DNA of 64,000 bases from Oscillospiraceae bacterium (GTDB taxonomy: Bacteria; Bacillota; Clostridia; Oscillospirales; Oscillospiraceae), in the NCBI GenBank assembly GCA_902795045.1, contig CADBJU010000004.1, forward strand, positions 29,045-93,044, given 5' to 3'. Positions 45,591-54,391 of this stretch are shown one piece after another (the stretch's first letter is position 1; each line of letters starts with the position of its first letter). A model generated the notes under the pieces. That model had not been told where the DNA came from. It did no database searches and saw nothing but the letters and a program-made list of their open reading frames with translations. Both the position numbers and the translations under genes were made by a program.

Positions 45591-45883
45591 TTGTCCTTCT
45601 CCTGCAGGCGCTCGAACACCACCGCATAGCCGCCCTTGCCGTACTGGAGGGACCGGTTGACGCGGCTGATGGTGGCGCTGGAGGCGCCGGTCTGGGCCAG
45701 GATGTCGTTATAAATCATCCCCTCATTGAGGCAGGCGGCAACCTGATAGCGCTGCTCCATGGCCATCAGCTCCGACACCGTGCACAGATCGTCAAAGAAG
45801 CGCATGCACTCATCCATGGTCTTCAGGGAGAGGATTGCCTCGTACATCTTCTCGTTACGGGGTTTGCGGGATAGTTTGTTCAT
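45587..45883 (-). CDS. YerC/YecD-family TrpR-like DNA-binding protein
   Basis: 98 residues from ATG 45883, which follows CGGAGGAC. All-helical TrpR-superfamily repressor: MAMEQRYQVAACLNEGMIYNDILAQTGASSATISRVNRSL contains the helix-turn-helix (quoted in two parts of the frame: MAMEQRYQVAACLNEG and GASSATISRVNRSL are the key blocks). YerC proteins are common in firmicutes; ligand and targets are mostly unknown. First gene of its operon, whose AT-rich leader has TATAAT at about 45935-45940 on the minus strand. Confidence 0.85.
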   Translation of the reverse strand: MNKLSRKPRNEKMYEAILSLKTMDECMRFFDDLCTVSELMAMEQRYQVAACLNEGMIYNDILAQTGASSATISRVNRSLQYGKGGYAVVFERLQEKDK

Positions 45884-46019
45884 GTTGTCCTCCGATATAA
45901 AAAATGTCATTGTAATCATGTAAGCATTTGGTAATTATACTTTACATCTTTACATTGAAAAAGTAAAGAGAAACTTTGTTAAGAATATTGAAATTTGAGA
46001 ATATGCCACACAATCCCAC

Positions 46020-46048
46020 TTGCGGTTTTTATCGAGGCATATTATAAT
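46020..46048 (+). promoter_or_regulatory. Promoter of the nfeD-SPFH operon
   Basis: TTGCGG and TATAAT with a 17-base spacer, 42 bases before ATG 46091. It rules out the longer start at 45995. Confidence 0.7.
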
Positions 46049-46090
46049 CAATGTTGGATAAAAAGAGTTTTGCGGAAAGGAGAAGCTATC

Positions 46091-46564
46091 ATGACAGCTG
46101 TTTTTTCTGTGAGCATGACCGCGCTCTGGCTCGGGGCAATGATCGTGCTGCTGATCGTGGAGGCGCTGGCACCGGGACTTGTGTCCATCTGGTTTGCCCT
46201 GGGGGCGCTGGCGGCCATGATTTCCTCGATGCTGGGCGCGCCTTTGTGGCTGCAGCTTGTGTGGTTTTTCCTGGTCTCGGTGGTGAGCCTTCTGCTCACG
46301 CGTCCGCTTGCGAAGAAGTACGTAAACGGCCGCGCTGTGCCCACCAATGCCGACATGGCCATCGGAAAGGACTGCGTGGTGACAGAGACCATCGACAATG
46401 TCCGCGGCACGGGTGCCGTGAGCGTGGGCGGCAAAATCTGGACCGCCCGCATGGCCTCCCCCGAGGGCAGGGCCGAGAAGGGCACCGTCCTGCGCGCGGT
46501 GCGCATTGAGGGTGTCAAGCTGATTGTGGAAGAAAAACGTGAAACTGAGGAGGTACACGCATGA
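46091..46564 (+). CDS. NfeD-family membrane protein
   Basis: 157 residues. Two to three membrane segments (about 5-75) and a C-terminal OB-fold domain (about 90-150) with GKDCVVTETIDNVRGTGAVSVG, the short NfeD1b type without the N-terminal protease. It works with the SPFH protein encoded next, coupled by ATGA. Together they organise membrane microdomains and may help in membrane stress. Start set by AAAGGAG and the promoter. Confidence 0.88.
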   Translation: MTAVFSVSMTALWLGAMIVLLIVEALAPGLVSIWFALGALAAMISSMLGAPLWLQLVWFFLVSVVSLLLTRPLAKKYVNGRAVPTNADMAIGKDCVVTETIDNVRGTGAVSVGGKIWTARMASPEGRAEKGTVLRAVRIEGVKLIVEEKRETEEVHA

Positions 46565-47460
46565 ATACCAGCATGATTGTTTTAGGCATCGTCGTTCTTG
46601 TGGCCGTTTTCATCGCCGTGCGCTGCATCCGTATCGTTCAGCAGGCGCGGGCCTATGTCATTGAGTTTCTGGGTGCGTATAAGACGACCTGGAACGTGGG
46701 CATCCACTTTAAGCTCCCCTTTGTGGAGCGCATTGCCAAGGTCGTCTCCCTCAAGGAACAGGTGGCGGACTTCCCGCCCCAGCCTGTCATCACGAAGGAT
46801 AACGTCACCATGCAGATCGACACCGTTGTCTATTTCCAGATCACCGATCCGCGCCTGTACACCTACGGCATCGAACAGCCCATGCTCGCCATCGAGAATC
46901 TCTCCGCAACCACGCTGCGTAATATCATCGGCGACCTGGAGCTGGACCAGTGCCTGACAAGCCGCGACATCATCAACTCCAAGATGCGTTCCATCCTGGA
47001 CGAGGCCACCGATCCCTGGGGCATCAAGGTCAACCGCGTGGAGCTCAAGAACATCCTGCCGCCCAAGGAGATCCAGAACGCCATGGAAAAGCAGATGAAG
47101 GCTGAGCGTGAGCGCCGTGAATCCATTCTCCGGGCTGAGGGCGAAAAGCGCGCCGCCATCCTGGAGGCCGAGGGTGAGAAGGAGTCCGCCATCCTGCGGG
47201 CCGACGCCAAGAAGCAGCAGCAGATCCTCGAGGCCGAAGGCCAGGCCGAGGCTATCCTCAAGGTCCAGACCGCGACCGCCGAAGGCATCCGCCTTATCAA
47301 CGAGGCTGCGCCCTCCGACGCGGTGATCAAGCTCAAGGCCATGGAGGCCTTCTCCAGCGCCGCCAACGGCCAGGCCACCAAGATCATCATCCCCAGCGAG
47401 ATCCAGAGCGTGGCGGGCCTTGCGGCAGGCCTGATGGAATCCGTCAAAGAGACCAAGTAA
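46561..47460 (+). CDS. SPFH/band 7 protein (QmcA/stomatin type)
   Basis: 299 residues. One N-terminal membrane helix (about 3-22), a band 7 domain (about 25-190) beginning ARAYVIEFLGAYKTTWNVGI, and a long coiled coil rich in Glu/Ala/Arg/Lys (about 175-245, EGEKRAAILEAEGEKES repeat). It oligomerises on the membrane as a scaffold with its NfeD partner. Stop is followed by a GC-rich hairpin before the hexokinase gene. Confidence 0.92.
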   Translation: MNTSMIVLGIVVLVAVFIAVRCIRIVQQARAYVIEFLGAYKTTWNVGIHFKLPFVERIAKVVSLKEQVADFPPQPVITKDNVTMQIDTVVYFQITDPRLYTYGIEQPMLAIENLSATTLRNIIGDLELDQCLTSRDIINSKMRSILDEATDPWGIKVNRVELKNILPPKEIQNAMEKQMKAERERRESILRAEGEKRAAILEAEGEKESAILRADAKKQQQILEAEGQAEAILKVQTATAEGIRLINEAAPSDAVIKLKAMEAFSSAANGQATKIIIPSEIQSVAGLAAGLMESVKETK

Positions 47461-47475
47461 TAAAGTTTATAACAA

Positions 47476-47500
47476 GACCGGCGGCACCGACCCGCCGGTC
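47476..47500 (+). terminator. Weak terminator or attenuator
   Basis: GACCGGCGG and CCGCCGGTC pair around CACCGAC, followed only by TTCC. Confidence 0.4.
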
Positions 47501-47523
47501 TTCCAATGAAAGGAAAAGCAGCT

Positions 47524-48801
47524 ATGACGACCAACGAGAAAGCCCTCGATTTTCTGACGAGACACGGCATGGACCCCGAGAGCATTGATCCCGATGTGTG
47601 CATCTACAGAATGCTTGCCGAGATGAAGAGCGGCCTTGCGGGCGAGGCGTGCTCCATGGACATGATCCCCACCTACCTCTCCAACGACGGAGAACTGATG
47701 GCCGGTATGCAGGCCGCGGTGATCGACGCGGGCGGCACCAACTTCCGCAGTGCCCTTGTCCGTTTCCAGTCCGGCGGCTATACAGTCACGGACATGATCA
47801 AGCGCCACATGCCCGGCACCGAGGCGCCCTGCACCTGGGAGGAGTTTATCCGCTTCACCGCGGACGCCATTGAGCCGCTCATGGACCGGGCGGATGTCAT
47901 CGGCTTCTGCTTCTCCTATGCCGCGACCATCACCCCCGAGCGGGACGGCCGGGTCATTACCATTGACAAAGAGGTCGTGGTCAACGGCTGCGAGGGGCAG
48001 CTGATCGGCGCGTCCCTGATCGCGGAGCTGGAGCGCCGCGGCATCACCGGCAAAAAGATCGTCATCCTCAACGACACCGTCGCGGTACTGCTGGGCATGG
48101 CGGCGGGGCTTGACAAGTCCAAGTACGCGGGCTTCATCGGCCAGGTCAGCGGCACCGGCACCAACACCTGCGTTTCCCTGCCTGTCTCCGCCATCGGCAA
48201 GCTGGGGCTCGAAGGGGACAAGGGCATGATCATCAACCTCGAGTCCGGCAAGTACGACGGCATCCGGGGCGGCGACTTTGACAAGATGCTCGATGCCGAG
48301 AGCCACAACCCCGGACAGAAGCATTTTGAAAAGCTGACCGCAGGCGTGTACCTGGGAGAGATCTGCCACCTGATGCTGGGCACCGCCGCCGAGGAAGGCC
48401 TCCTGAGCGATGAGTGCGCCGAAAAAGTGCGCGCCCTGCCGGTATTCGACTCAGCCGTCATCGACGCCTGGGCCTGCGGCGAGGGCTTCGAGATGCTCGG
48501 CGGCACCGAGGACGACCACAGCTTTGCCCAGACCCTGAGCCTTGCTCTGTTCCATCGCTCGGCAAGGTGCATGTGCGTCAACCTTCTGGCCCTGGCGGAG
48601 CTCATCGGCGGCGGACGGGAAAAGCCGGTCTGCATGCTGGCGGAGGGCTCGCTGGTACAGAAGGGCCGCTGCTACCGCCCCGAGCTTGAGCGCCTGCTGC
48701 AGCTCTATGGTACGGAGAAGCGCGGCATCACCTGCGAGCTGCACGTCGGCTCGGAGACTACGCTGCCCGGCTCCGCGGCGGCGGCACTTCTCAACACATA
48801 A
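47524..48801 (+). CDS. Hexokinase, eukaryote-type
   Basis: 425 residues. Hexokinase-family two-lobed ATPase: phosphate 1 VIDAGGTNFRSALV, sugar-binding GFCFSYAATITPERDG, catalytic Asp in IVILNDTVAVLLG, and GFIGQVSGTGTNTC for ATP. This follows the large yeast/animal hexokinase family rather than the bacterial ROK or glucokinase families; it occurs in some gut clostridia. It phosphorylates glucose or a related hexose. ATG 47524 is chosen over 47506 since GAAAGGA precedes it. Confidence 0.85.
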   Translation: MTTNEKALDFLTRHGMDPESIDPDVCIYRMLAEMKSGLAGEACSMDMIPTYLSNDGELMAGMQAAVIDAGGTNFRSALVRFQSGGYTVTDMIKRHMPGTEAPCTWEEFIRFTADAIEPLMDRADVIGFCFSYAATITPERDGRVITIDKEVVVNGCEGQLIGASLIAELERRGITGKKIVILNDTVAVLLGMAAGLDKSKYAGFIGQVSGTGTNTCVSLPVSAIGKLGLEGDKGMIINLESGKYDGIRGGDFDKMLDAESHNPGQKHFEKLTAGVYLGEICHLMLGTAAEEGLLSDECAEKVRALPVFDSAVIDAWACGEGFEMLGGTEDDHSFAQTLSLALFHRSARCMCVNLLALAELIGGGREKPVCMLAEGSLVQKGRCYRPELERLLQLYGTEKRGITCELHVGSETTLPGSAAAALLNT

Positions 48802-48806
48802 TTTTC

Positions 48807-48835
48807 TTGAACCCCCGGTGTGGATATGCTATAAT
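48807..48835 (+). promoter_or_regulatory. Promoter of the small membrane exporter gene
   Basis: TTGAAC and TATAAT with a 17-base spacer, 35 bases before the ATG. Confidence 0.75.
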
Positions 48836-48870
48836 ATTCCAGATTCTTTGCATAAACACGGAGTAACTGT

Positions 48871-49353
48871 ATGATAGACTGGTTGACCGGCACGGTTGTC
48901 GGGAAGATGTGCGCGACTTTTTTTATATCCATGCTTCCCGTTGTGGAACTTCGCTTCGGCTTGCCCTTCGGTATCGCCCAGGGATTGGAATATCCGCTCG
49001 CCCTGATGGCTGCGCTGCTGGGCAACATGGCCCCGGTGCCGTTCATCATCGTCTACATCAAGCGCATCTTTGCCTGGATGCGCATGCACATGCCCCGCAT
49101 GAACGCGCTGCTCACAAAGCTGGAAAACCGCGCCCATCTCAAGGGCGAGACCGTGGAGAAATACGGGCACTGGGGTCTGCTGCTCTTTGTGGCGATCCCG
49201 CTTCCCGGCACCGGCGCCTGGACAGGCGCGCTGATTGCGGCGCTCCTGAACATCCGCACTGCCAAGGCGGTCCCGGTCATCCTCATCGGCGTCTGCATCG
49301 CCGCGGCTATCATGACCCTCGTCACCTACGGTGTGATCCATATTGTGCTGTAA
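48871..49353 (+). CDS. Small multi-drug export family membrane protein (COG2426-like)
   Basis: 160 residues with about four membrane segments and a basic middle loop. It matches the pattern of the Sm_multidrug_ex family: FFISMLPVVELRFGLPFGIA early, GLLLFVAIPLPGTGAWTGAL in the second half. The family name is historical; transport activity has not been firmly shown and the fold is closer to DedA-like proteins. CACGGAG ribosome site, single gene. Confidence 0.85.
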   Translation: MIDWLTGTVVGKMCATFFISMLPVVELRFGLPFGIAQGLEYPLALMAALLGNMAPVPFIIVYIKRIFAWMRMHMPRMNALLTKLENRAHLKGETVEKYGHWGLLLFVAIPLPGTGAWTGALIAALLNIRTAKAVPVILIGVCIAAAIMTLVTYGVIHIVL

Positions 49354-49358
49354 TGAAC

Positions 49359-49392
49359 AAGCCCCCGGGGCCGCGGCCTCGGGAGCTTTTTT
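49359..49392 (+). terminator. Rho-independent terminator
   Basis: AAGCCCCCGGGG pairs with CCTCGGGAGCTT around CCGCGG (with mismatches), followed by a T-run. Confidence 0.75.
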
Positions 49393-49414
49393 CACCAAAC
49401 GCGGATAAACAACA

Positions 49415-49442
49415 TTGACGGGCGCGGAAATCCTGCTACAAT
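49415..49442 (+). promoter_or_regulatory. Promoter of the hydroxyacid dehydrogenase gene
   Basis: TTGACG and TACAAT with a 16-base spacer that contains AAATCCTG, a word shared with promoters at 51703 and 54498. Confidence 0.75.
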
Positions 49443-49479
49443 AGTATCAGACAAAAACGTAAAAAAGGAGCGTGCAAAT

Positions 49480-50439
49480 ATGAAAAAGAATGTACTCGTT
49501 CTGCTGCCAACGGAGGCCAGACACAGAGAGAAGCTGGAGGCGGCGGGCGCGGAATGCTGCTTTGTATACAGCAGGCCCGATGAGGTAAGCCTTGAGCAGA
49601 TACAGGCGGCAAACGTCATTATCGGCCAGCCGAAGCCGGATATGCTCCGTGCTTCGGAAAACCTCGAGTGGCTGCAGACCGCCTCCGCCGGGGTAGACCC
49701 CTACATCGTGCCGGGCGTGCTCGCTGCGAAAACCGTGCTCACCAACGCCACCGGCGCCTACAGCAAGGCGGTATCGGAGCATGCCTTCGCCCTGACGCTG
49801 ATGCTGATCAAGAAGCTTCACCTGTACCGGGACGAGCAGCTGAAAAATCACTGGAGCGATCGCGGCACTGTCACATCCCTCTCCGACAGCACCGTCTTGG
49901 TGGTCGGACTCGGGGACATCGGCCGGGCCTACGCGCGCATGGTCAAGGCGATGGGCGCGTATGTGATCGGCGTCAAGCGCCGCGGCGGCTCCTGCCCGGA
50001 CTATGTGGACGAGCTCGTGCTGACGCAGGACATCGACAGCGTCCTGCCGCGCGCGGACATCGTCATGTCGGTGCTGCCGAATACCGCAGAGACCCGCTAT
50101 CTGTATACGGACGAGCGCTTTGACAAAATGAAGGACAGCGCCGTCTTTGTCAACTGCGGGCGCGGCAATGCGGTCTCGTCCGAGGTACTGTACCGCGCAC
50201 TCAAGGAGCATAAGATCAGCGCGGCTGCCATCGACGTTGTCGAGACAGAGCCGCTGCCCGCCGACAGCCCCCTCTGGGGCCTTGAAAACCTCGTTATCAC
50301 GCCGCACATCTCGGGCTTCTTCCACCTGCCGGAGACCTTCGAGCGCATTGTCGATATCGCGGCGGGCAACCTTGCGGCCTATCTCGCGGGGAAGGAGCTG
50401 CGCAACATGGTCGATTTTGCGACCGGGTACGCAAAGTAA
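49480..50439 (+). CDS. D-2-hydroxyacid dehydrogenase (NAD-binding)
   Basis: 319 residues. NAD-binding Rossmann motif VVGLGDIGRAYARM, and the catalytic Arg (NCGRGNAV), Glu (VETEPLPADSPLW) and His (TPHISGF) are in place. It reduces a 2-keto acid or oxidises a D-2-hydroxyacid; sequence alone does not fix glyoxylate, phosphoglycerate or other substrates. AAGGAG ribosome site; followed after 101 bases by a lipoprotein gene with its own promoter. Confidence 0.88.
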   Translation: MKKNVLVLLPTEARHREKLEAAGAECCFVYSRPDEVSLEQIQAANVIIGQPKPDMLRASENLEWLQTASAGVDPYIVPGVLAAKTVLTNATGAYSKAVSEHAFALTLMLIKKLHLYRDEQLKNHWSDRGTVTSLSDSTVLVVGLGDIGRAYARMVKAMGAYVIGVKRRGGSCPDYVDELVLTQDIDSVLPRADIVMSVLPNTAETRYLYTDERFDKMKDSAVFVNCGRGNAVSSEVLYRALKEHKISAAAIDVVETEPLPADSPLWGLENLVITPHISGFFHLPETFERIVDIAAGNLAAYLAGKELRNMVDFATGYAK

Positions 50440-50476
50440 ATGCATTTATCTCTGCATGGAACCCGCTCCGAGGCGC

Positions 50477-50505
50477 TTGCCATTCTCTCGAGAAAAGGAT
50501 ATAAT
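50477..50505 (+). promoter_or_regulatory. Promoter of the lipoprotein gene at 50541
   Basis: TTGCCA and TATAAT with a 17-base spacer, 35 bases before the ATG. Confidence 0.75.
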
Positions 50506-50540
50506 CTCTGCATTATCAGATTGTTGGAGGAAACGAAACA

Positions 50541-51587
50541 ATGTTTAGGAGAAAACACGTTTCAGCAATATCCCTGGCGCTCATGCTTGTGTTGCTGACA
50601 GTGCTGCTCTGCGGCTGCGGCAAAATCGGTCAGACCGCAAAACCGGCGGAGCCGACCGCTGAGCCAAGTCCGGCGGTCGAGAGCGCGCCTGTCCAGCCCA
50701 GCCCCACACCCGTGACTACGCCCGCGCCCACGGAGCCGGTGAGCACGCCAGCCCCCACCCCGACCCCGGTTCAGCAGCCCGTTGTCGAGCGGCAGAACGG
50801 CGAACGCTTTGAAGGCACCATGACGTTCCAGGGCATGGAGGAGACCATCAAGTACGAGCATATCCGAAACGATGCGCTCGGCTTCGAGATGGACTACGAC
50901 TATGAAAGATTCGTGCGGCAAAGCGAGCCGGATCGCGAACGCTTCATCTCCGCGTATGACGATCCCGAACAGCCCGAGAATTACCTTGAGGTGACATCCC
51001 ATTCCGAAAACGCCGAGACGGTGGCAGCGTTCATCGCCGACCGGCTTTCAAACGAGTATGAAAGCAAGCCTGAACCTATCACCCTGGACCGGGCCGGAAA
51101 CTGCATTCATATCGAGGCGTCTGTCATCAAGGGCACCAATCAAATGGCGGAGCACCTGCAGTCGGTGTATATCTTCCCGGCATCCGACGGCTGCCGCGTT
51201 GCTATCTCACATTGCTACATCACGGATTCCGAGTTTTACGGCATGCAGATCCACCGTTTTATGAACACCTTTTCGGTTATTGCCAATCAGGCTGAAAGCA
51301 GGATAACCGACGAGCAGGCGGTTTCCGCTGTCAGAAATTACTGCCTTGCCGTCAATCCGGAGCTTATGAACAGTGTGAACGCAGGGGATGCCCCGGTTTA
51401 TTGGGATCTCTCCTCAAGCGACGAGAATCAGATCGTGGTGGTGTTCCGCTCGTACACCGGGGCGCTGAACCGCTACTACATCGACCCGGTTTCGGGAGAA
51501 GCCTATGTCACCGAATTTGTCCCCGGGATCACGGAAGAGGAACAGCGGACGGGCGAGACCCTGAATGTGAGGAATTATCTGCAATAA
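50541..51587 (+). CDS. Lipoprotein of unknown function with Pro-rich stalk
   Basis: 348 residues. Signal peptide with lipobox LCGC (Cys 26), then a Pro/Thr/Glu stalk (about 34-80), then an alpha/beta domain of about 180 residues (GFEMDYDYERFV and YIFPASDGCRVAISHCY) and a small C-terminal domain with YYIDPVSGEAYVTEF, which resembles a PepSY-like strand pattern. The function is not recognised. TTGGAGG ribosome site. Confidence 0.72.
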   Translation: MFRRKHVSAISLALMLVLLTVLLCGCGKIGQTAKPAEPTAEPSPAVESAPVQPSPTPVTTPAPTEPVSTPAPTPTPVQQPVVERQNGERFEGTMTFQGMEETIKYEHIRNDALGFEMDYDYERFVRQSEPDRERFISAYDDPEQPENYLEVTSHSENAETVAAFIADRLSNEYESKPEPITLDRAGNCIHIEASVIKGTNQMAEHLQSVYIFPASDGCRVAISHCYITDSEFYGMQIHRFMNTFSVIANQAESRITDEQAVSAVRNYCLAVNPELMNSVNAGDAPVYWDLSSSDENQIVVVFRSYTGALNRYYIDPVSGEAYVTEFVPGITEEEQRTGETLNVRNYLQ

Positions 51588-51595
51588 AAGAGAAG

Positions 51596-51641
51596 AAAAG
51601 CTTCCGCTCACCGGCTTGTTTGCCGGCGGGCGGGAGCTTTT
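51596..51641 (+). terminator. Rho-independent terminator
   Basis: AAAAGCTTCCGC pairs with GCGGGAGCTTTT, with a smaller CCGGC/GCCGG stem inside. Confidence 0.78.
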
Positions 51642-51702
51642 CCCGGTGAAAGCGCGGAAAGAACCGGAGAGACCAATCGCAGCTGTGAGAACTTTTTCAG
51701 CA

Positions 51703-51730
51703 TTGACTGAAATACAAATCCTGATAAAAT
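51703..51730 (+). promoter_or_regulatory. Promoter of the secreted protein gene at 51762
   Basis: TTGACT and TAAAAT with a 16-base spacer containing AAATCCTGA; nearly the same as the orphan promoter at 54498. Confidence 0.75.
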
Positions 51731-51761
51731 AGAAGACACACTGAGAGGGGGAAAATCATAC

Positions 51762-52664
51762 ATGCTGCATGGCTCTGCCGCCCAAAGACTAGAGCGGAAA
51801 ATGGCTTTTATCCTGCTGCTTTTCTGCCTGTGTTGTGCTGTCCTGTTTCCTGCCTATGCGCTGGATGAAAGTCAGGTGGATTTCGAGATCAAATTTCTGC
51901 TGGATTCCGATCAGGTGCTGACGGATGAGCACTTGCTGACCGATGATTTCCGGGCGCTGATCGGCGCCGGGACGGATTATCGGTCGATCGACGTAATCTA
52001 TCTCGAAACCGAAGGACGCGACTTTTTAAACGAGGGCTGGGTAAACCGGATACGCTGGAAGGAAAACAAGAAAAAGATCGAGTGTACCTGTAAAAAACGC
52101 TATTCTCTTTCCGGGGAGGATGCGGCGGCCATTCGCGTCGCGCTCGCGCAGGCGGAAGCCGACGGCTTTACTTTTTCCGATAAGGCCTATTCCGCACAGA
52201 TCGACTGGGGCTTTTCCAAAATGACCCTGAGCGTCGAGACGGAGGCATCCGGAAAGTATAAAGACTACCATAGCCTGTCGCAGTTCAGCACGGCCGATGC
52301 TATCGACTTCTTTCAAAGCGCGATGCCGGACGAAGAGAGAGACTGGGGAGAAAACCGATTGGGTGCCGCCATGCTCGCGCAGGCCCGGAAGGTCGGGCCG
52401 CTGCAATACTGGAGGCTCAAGGGAAGCCGGGAGGGAACAGAAGTCGATGTCGACATCTGTCCGATGAAAGACGGCTATATCACGGAACTGTCGTTCAAGG
52501 TGAAGGGACTTGCCGCCGCCTCTGCCCTGCGGGAGCGGATGATGGCGCTGCTGGAGGAGAAGGGACTCCTTATGCACGAAGATTCCCTGAAAACGCAAAT
52601 GATCCTGGACGATTATCTGGGGACGAAGCCGCAGGGGCAGGACTTATCCGCCCGGAGTCCGTGA
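51762..52664 (+). CDS. Secreted protein, possible CYTH-like fold
   Basis: 300 residues with an N-terminal hydrophobic segment (about 14-34, FPAYA cleavage) after a basic stretch. The mature part has a pattern of charged beta-strands, YLETEGRDFLNEGWVNRIRW followed by KIECTCKKRYS, that recalls the start of CYTH/triphosphate tunnel proteins; this is a weak, memory-based likeness. No other motif. GAGAGGGGG ribosome site. Transcribed alone. Confidence 0.6.
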   Translation: MLHGSAAQRLERKMAFILLLFCLCCAVLFPAYALDESQVDFEIKFLLDSDQVLTDEHLLTDDFRALIGAGTDYRSIDVIYLETEGRDFLNEGWVNRIRWKENKKKIECTCKKRYSLSGEDAAAIRVALAQAEADGFTFSDKAYSAQIDWGFSKMTLSVETEASGKYKDYHSLSQFSTADAIDFFQSAMPDEERDWGENRLGAAMLAQARKVGPLQYWRLKGSREGTEVDVDICPMKDGYITELSFKVKGLAAASALRERMMALLEEKGLLMHEDSLKTQMILDDYLGTKPQGQDLSARSP

Positions 52665-52729
52665 TATGGATCGGCAATCTGATGTCTCCGGCAATACATC
52701 GAAAACAGAAAACATATCGAAACAAAAGA

Positions 52730-52759
52730 CAAGGGCAGGAGCCGCGGCTCCTGCCCTTG
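52730..52759. terminator. Palindromic terminator between convergent genes
   Basis: A perfect 30-base palindrome built on CAAGGGCAGGAGCCG with T-rich flanks on either side. A related hairpin ends the lpdA fragment at 61907-61940. Confidence 0.75.
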
Positions 52760-52775
52760 CGAAGTTATGTTTTTC

Positions 52776-54128
52776 TTATCCAAGCTGAGCCAGGCAGTCG
52801 GCCAGCATTGTGCGGTAGGTCTCGGGGGAGGCACCCTCAAAGGGGACGGCCAGCAGCTTGCCTTCGCTGTCCACAAAGTAGGTGGTGGGCCAGGCCTGGA
52901 GGGAGAGGTCTTCCTCGATCTCATCGGTGCAGCGCAGGTTCAGATAGGCAGCGCCGGCATCGCTCAGGAGCTGCTTGGCGGTTGCGACGGTTTCATCGTC
53001 CATGGCGTCGGTGCACAGGCCGACGAGCTGGCAGCCCTGGGCCTCGAGCTCCTTGGCCATCTCGCCGAGCTCGGGCAGCTCGCCCTTGCAGGGGCCGCAC
53101 CAGGTCGCCCAGCAGTTGACCATGGTGACCTTGGCCTTGGAGAAGAGCTCCGCACTGTCGACGGTGTTGCCCTCAAGATCGCTGGTCTTGAAGGAGAGGG
53201 TTTCGCCGACCTTTTTGACCTTGGGCCATTCGGGAGCCGAAAGCTTCAGACCGGAGAGATAGGGCGCCGGGTCCTTCAGGAGCGTTTCAAACTCGTCATA
53301 GAACTCGCCGATCATGGGCTTGTACTCGTCGACAGAATCTATTTCTGGTGCGTACTGATTGTAGAAGAAGCGGCAGTCGCCGTCCGAGCCGATCTCGGTG
53401 AGGGCGGTGAATGTTTCGTCACCAAGGCCGTAATTCTTCAAAAGCAGCTCACGCAGTTCGTTCTCCCCGCGCCCGCCGTTAATGACATAAATATTGTAAA
53501 GCGGGGCTTCGTCATAGCCGCTTGCCCAGGAGGGGTGGTCGGAGTCAACAGGCGGCTCCTTGCCGCTGCTGCAGGCTTCAATGAAGGACTTGTAAAAGGC
53601 TTTGTAGGCGTCGTTGTCGGCTTTGGAAACGGCGAGGTAAGACACGGAGATGACCAGCAGGCCGTCGTCTGCAAAATCATAATTCCAGGAGAACTGACCC
53701 TTCATGTTCCGGAGAGCCTCGGGCGTCTCAAAGTGCAGACCGAGCTGGGGCACGTCGATCACTTCGGCCTCGGCCTCGGCCGCTTCGCTTTCGGCTGCTG
53801 CGGCACCCTCGGGCCGGACGGTGAGGACCACGAGATCCGGGGCCGCGGGGACGGGATACTCGGTCGTGTCCTTTTCGTAACCGGCGGGAACCTTGAGCAG
53901 GTGGACCGTGTAGCTGCCGGCGGGCATGTCAAAGGCGGCGATGCCGTCTTCACCGGTCTTGCCCATCAGGCACTGGTCGTCGGAGCAGAACTGCACCATG
54001 ACGCCCTGAACGGGATTGCCGTCGGGATCGACGGCCTTGATCCGGTAGCCGCCGTCTGCAAATGCACCGGCACACAGAGCCGCCTGCACCAGGCAGAGCA
54101 TCAGGATCATTGCGATTGCTTTCTTCAT
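52776..54128 (-). CDS. Secreted TlpA-family thiol-disulfide protein with N-terminal Cna-B-like domain
   Basis: 450 residues. Signal peptide (1-24, ending GAFA), a prealbumin/Cna-B-like domain (about 25-95, YRIKAVDPDGNPVQGV and AGSYTVHLLKVPAGYE), a linker, an uncharacterised alpha/beta domain (about 120-290), then a TlpA thioredoxin domain (about 310-450) with WATWCGPC and cis-Pro loop AWPTTYF. It should reduce or exchange thiols of surface proteins. It is the only TlpA in the window with a complete fold, and a useful reference for the broken copies at 2020-2793. ATG 54128 with AAGGGAG. Confidence 0.82.
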   Translation of the reverse strand: MKKAIAMILMLCLVQAALCAGAFADGGYRIKAVDPDGNPVQGVMVQFCSDDQCLMGKTGEDGIAAFDMPAGSYTVHLLKVPAGYEKDTTEYPVPAAPDLVVLTVRPEGAAAAESEAAEAEAEVIDVPQLGLHFETPEALRNMKGQFSWNYDFADDGLLVISVSYLAVSKADNDAYKAFYKSFIEACSSGKEPPVDSDHPSWASGYDEAPLYNIYVINGGRGENELRELLLKNYGLGDETFTALTEIGSDGDCRFFYNQYAPEIDSVDEYKPMIGEFYDEFETLLKDPAPYLSGLKLSAPEWPKVKKVGETLSFKTSDLEGNTVDSAELFSKAKVTMVNCWATWCGPCKGELPELGEMAKELEAQGCQLVGLCTDAMDDETVATAKQLLSDAGAAYLNLRCTDEIEEDLSLQAWPTTYFVDSEGKLLAVPFEGASPETYRTMLADCLAQLG

Positions 54129-54245
54129 TTTTGCTACTCCCTTCTTTGTCCTTGAATTGTCATCTGAAATGAGTTTGCCATCCAACATAAAACTGCTGCG
54201 CATTCGTTACAACGAGATGAACGCACAATTCTTATCGGCTCAAAC

Positions 54246-54274
54246 AGTATACCATAGACCGCGCTCCATTTCTA
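54246..54274 (-). promoter_or_regulatory. Likely promoter of the TlpA gene
   Basis: Minus strand TATACT with a poor -35 (TAGAAA) at 17 bases, about 118 bases before the ATG. Confidence 0.4.
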
Positions 54275-54356
54275 CATAAATAATTCTTAAAAATGAAATA
54301 CAGTCGAAGGAAAACAGAAGGAGCCTAATGCGGCTTTCCCGGCACTTCGAAACCGG

Positions 54357-54391
54357 GGAAGCGGAATGAAGTGAGTTTCGTTTGACGCCGG
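54357..54391. repeat. Intergenic repeat copy C
   Basis: 35 bases matching the reverse complement of 31420-31454 with one mismatch. The surrounding 54275-54600 has no gene apart from this repeat, the terminator at 54390 and the orphan promoter at 54498. Confidence 0.65.

Noticed and set aside
45935-45960. TrpR-type operator in the yerC leader
   Set aside because: Repeated GTAAAG/TTACAT words are present but match no known operator; AT-richness may explain them.
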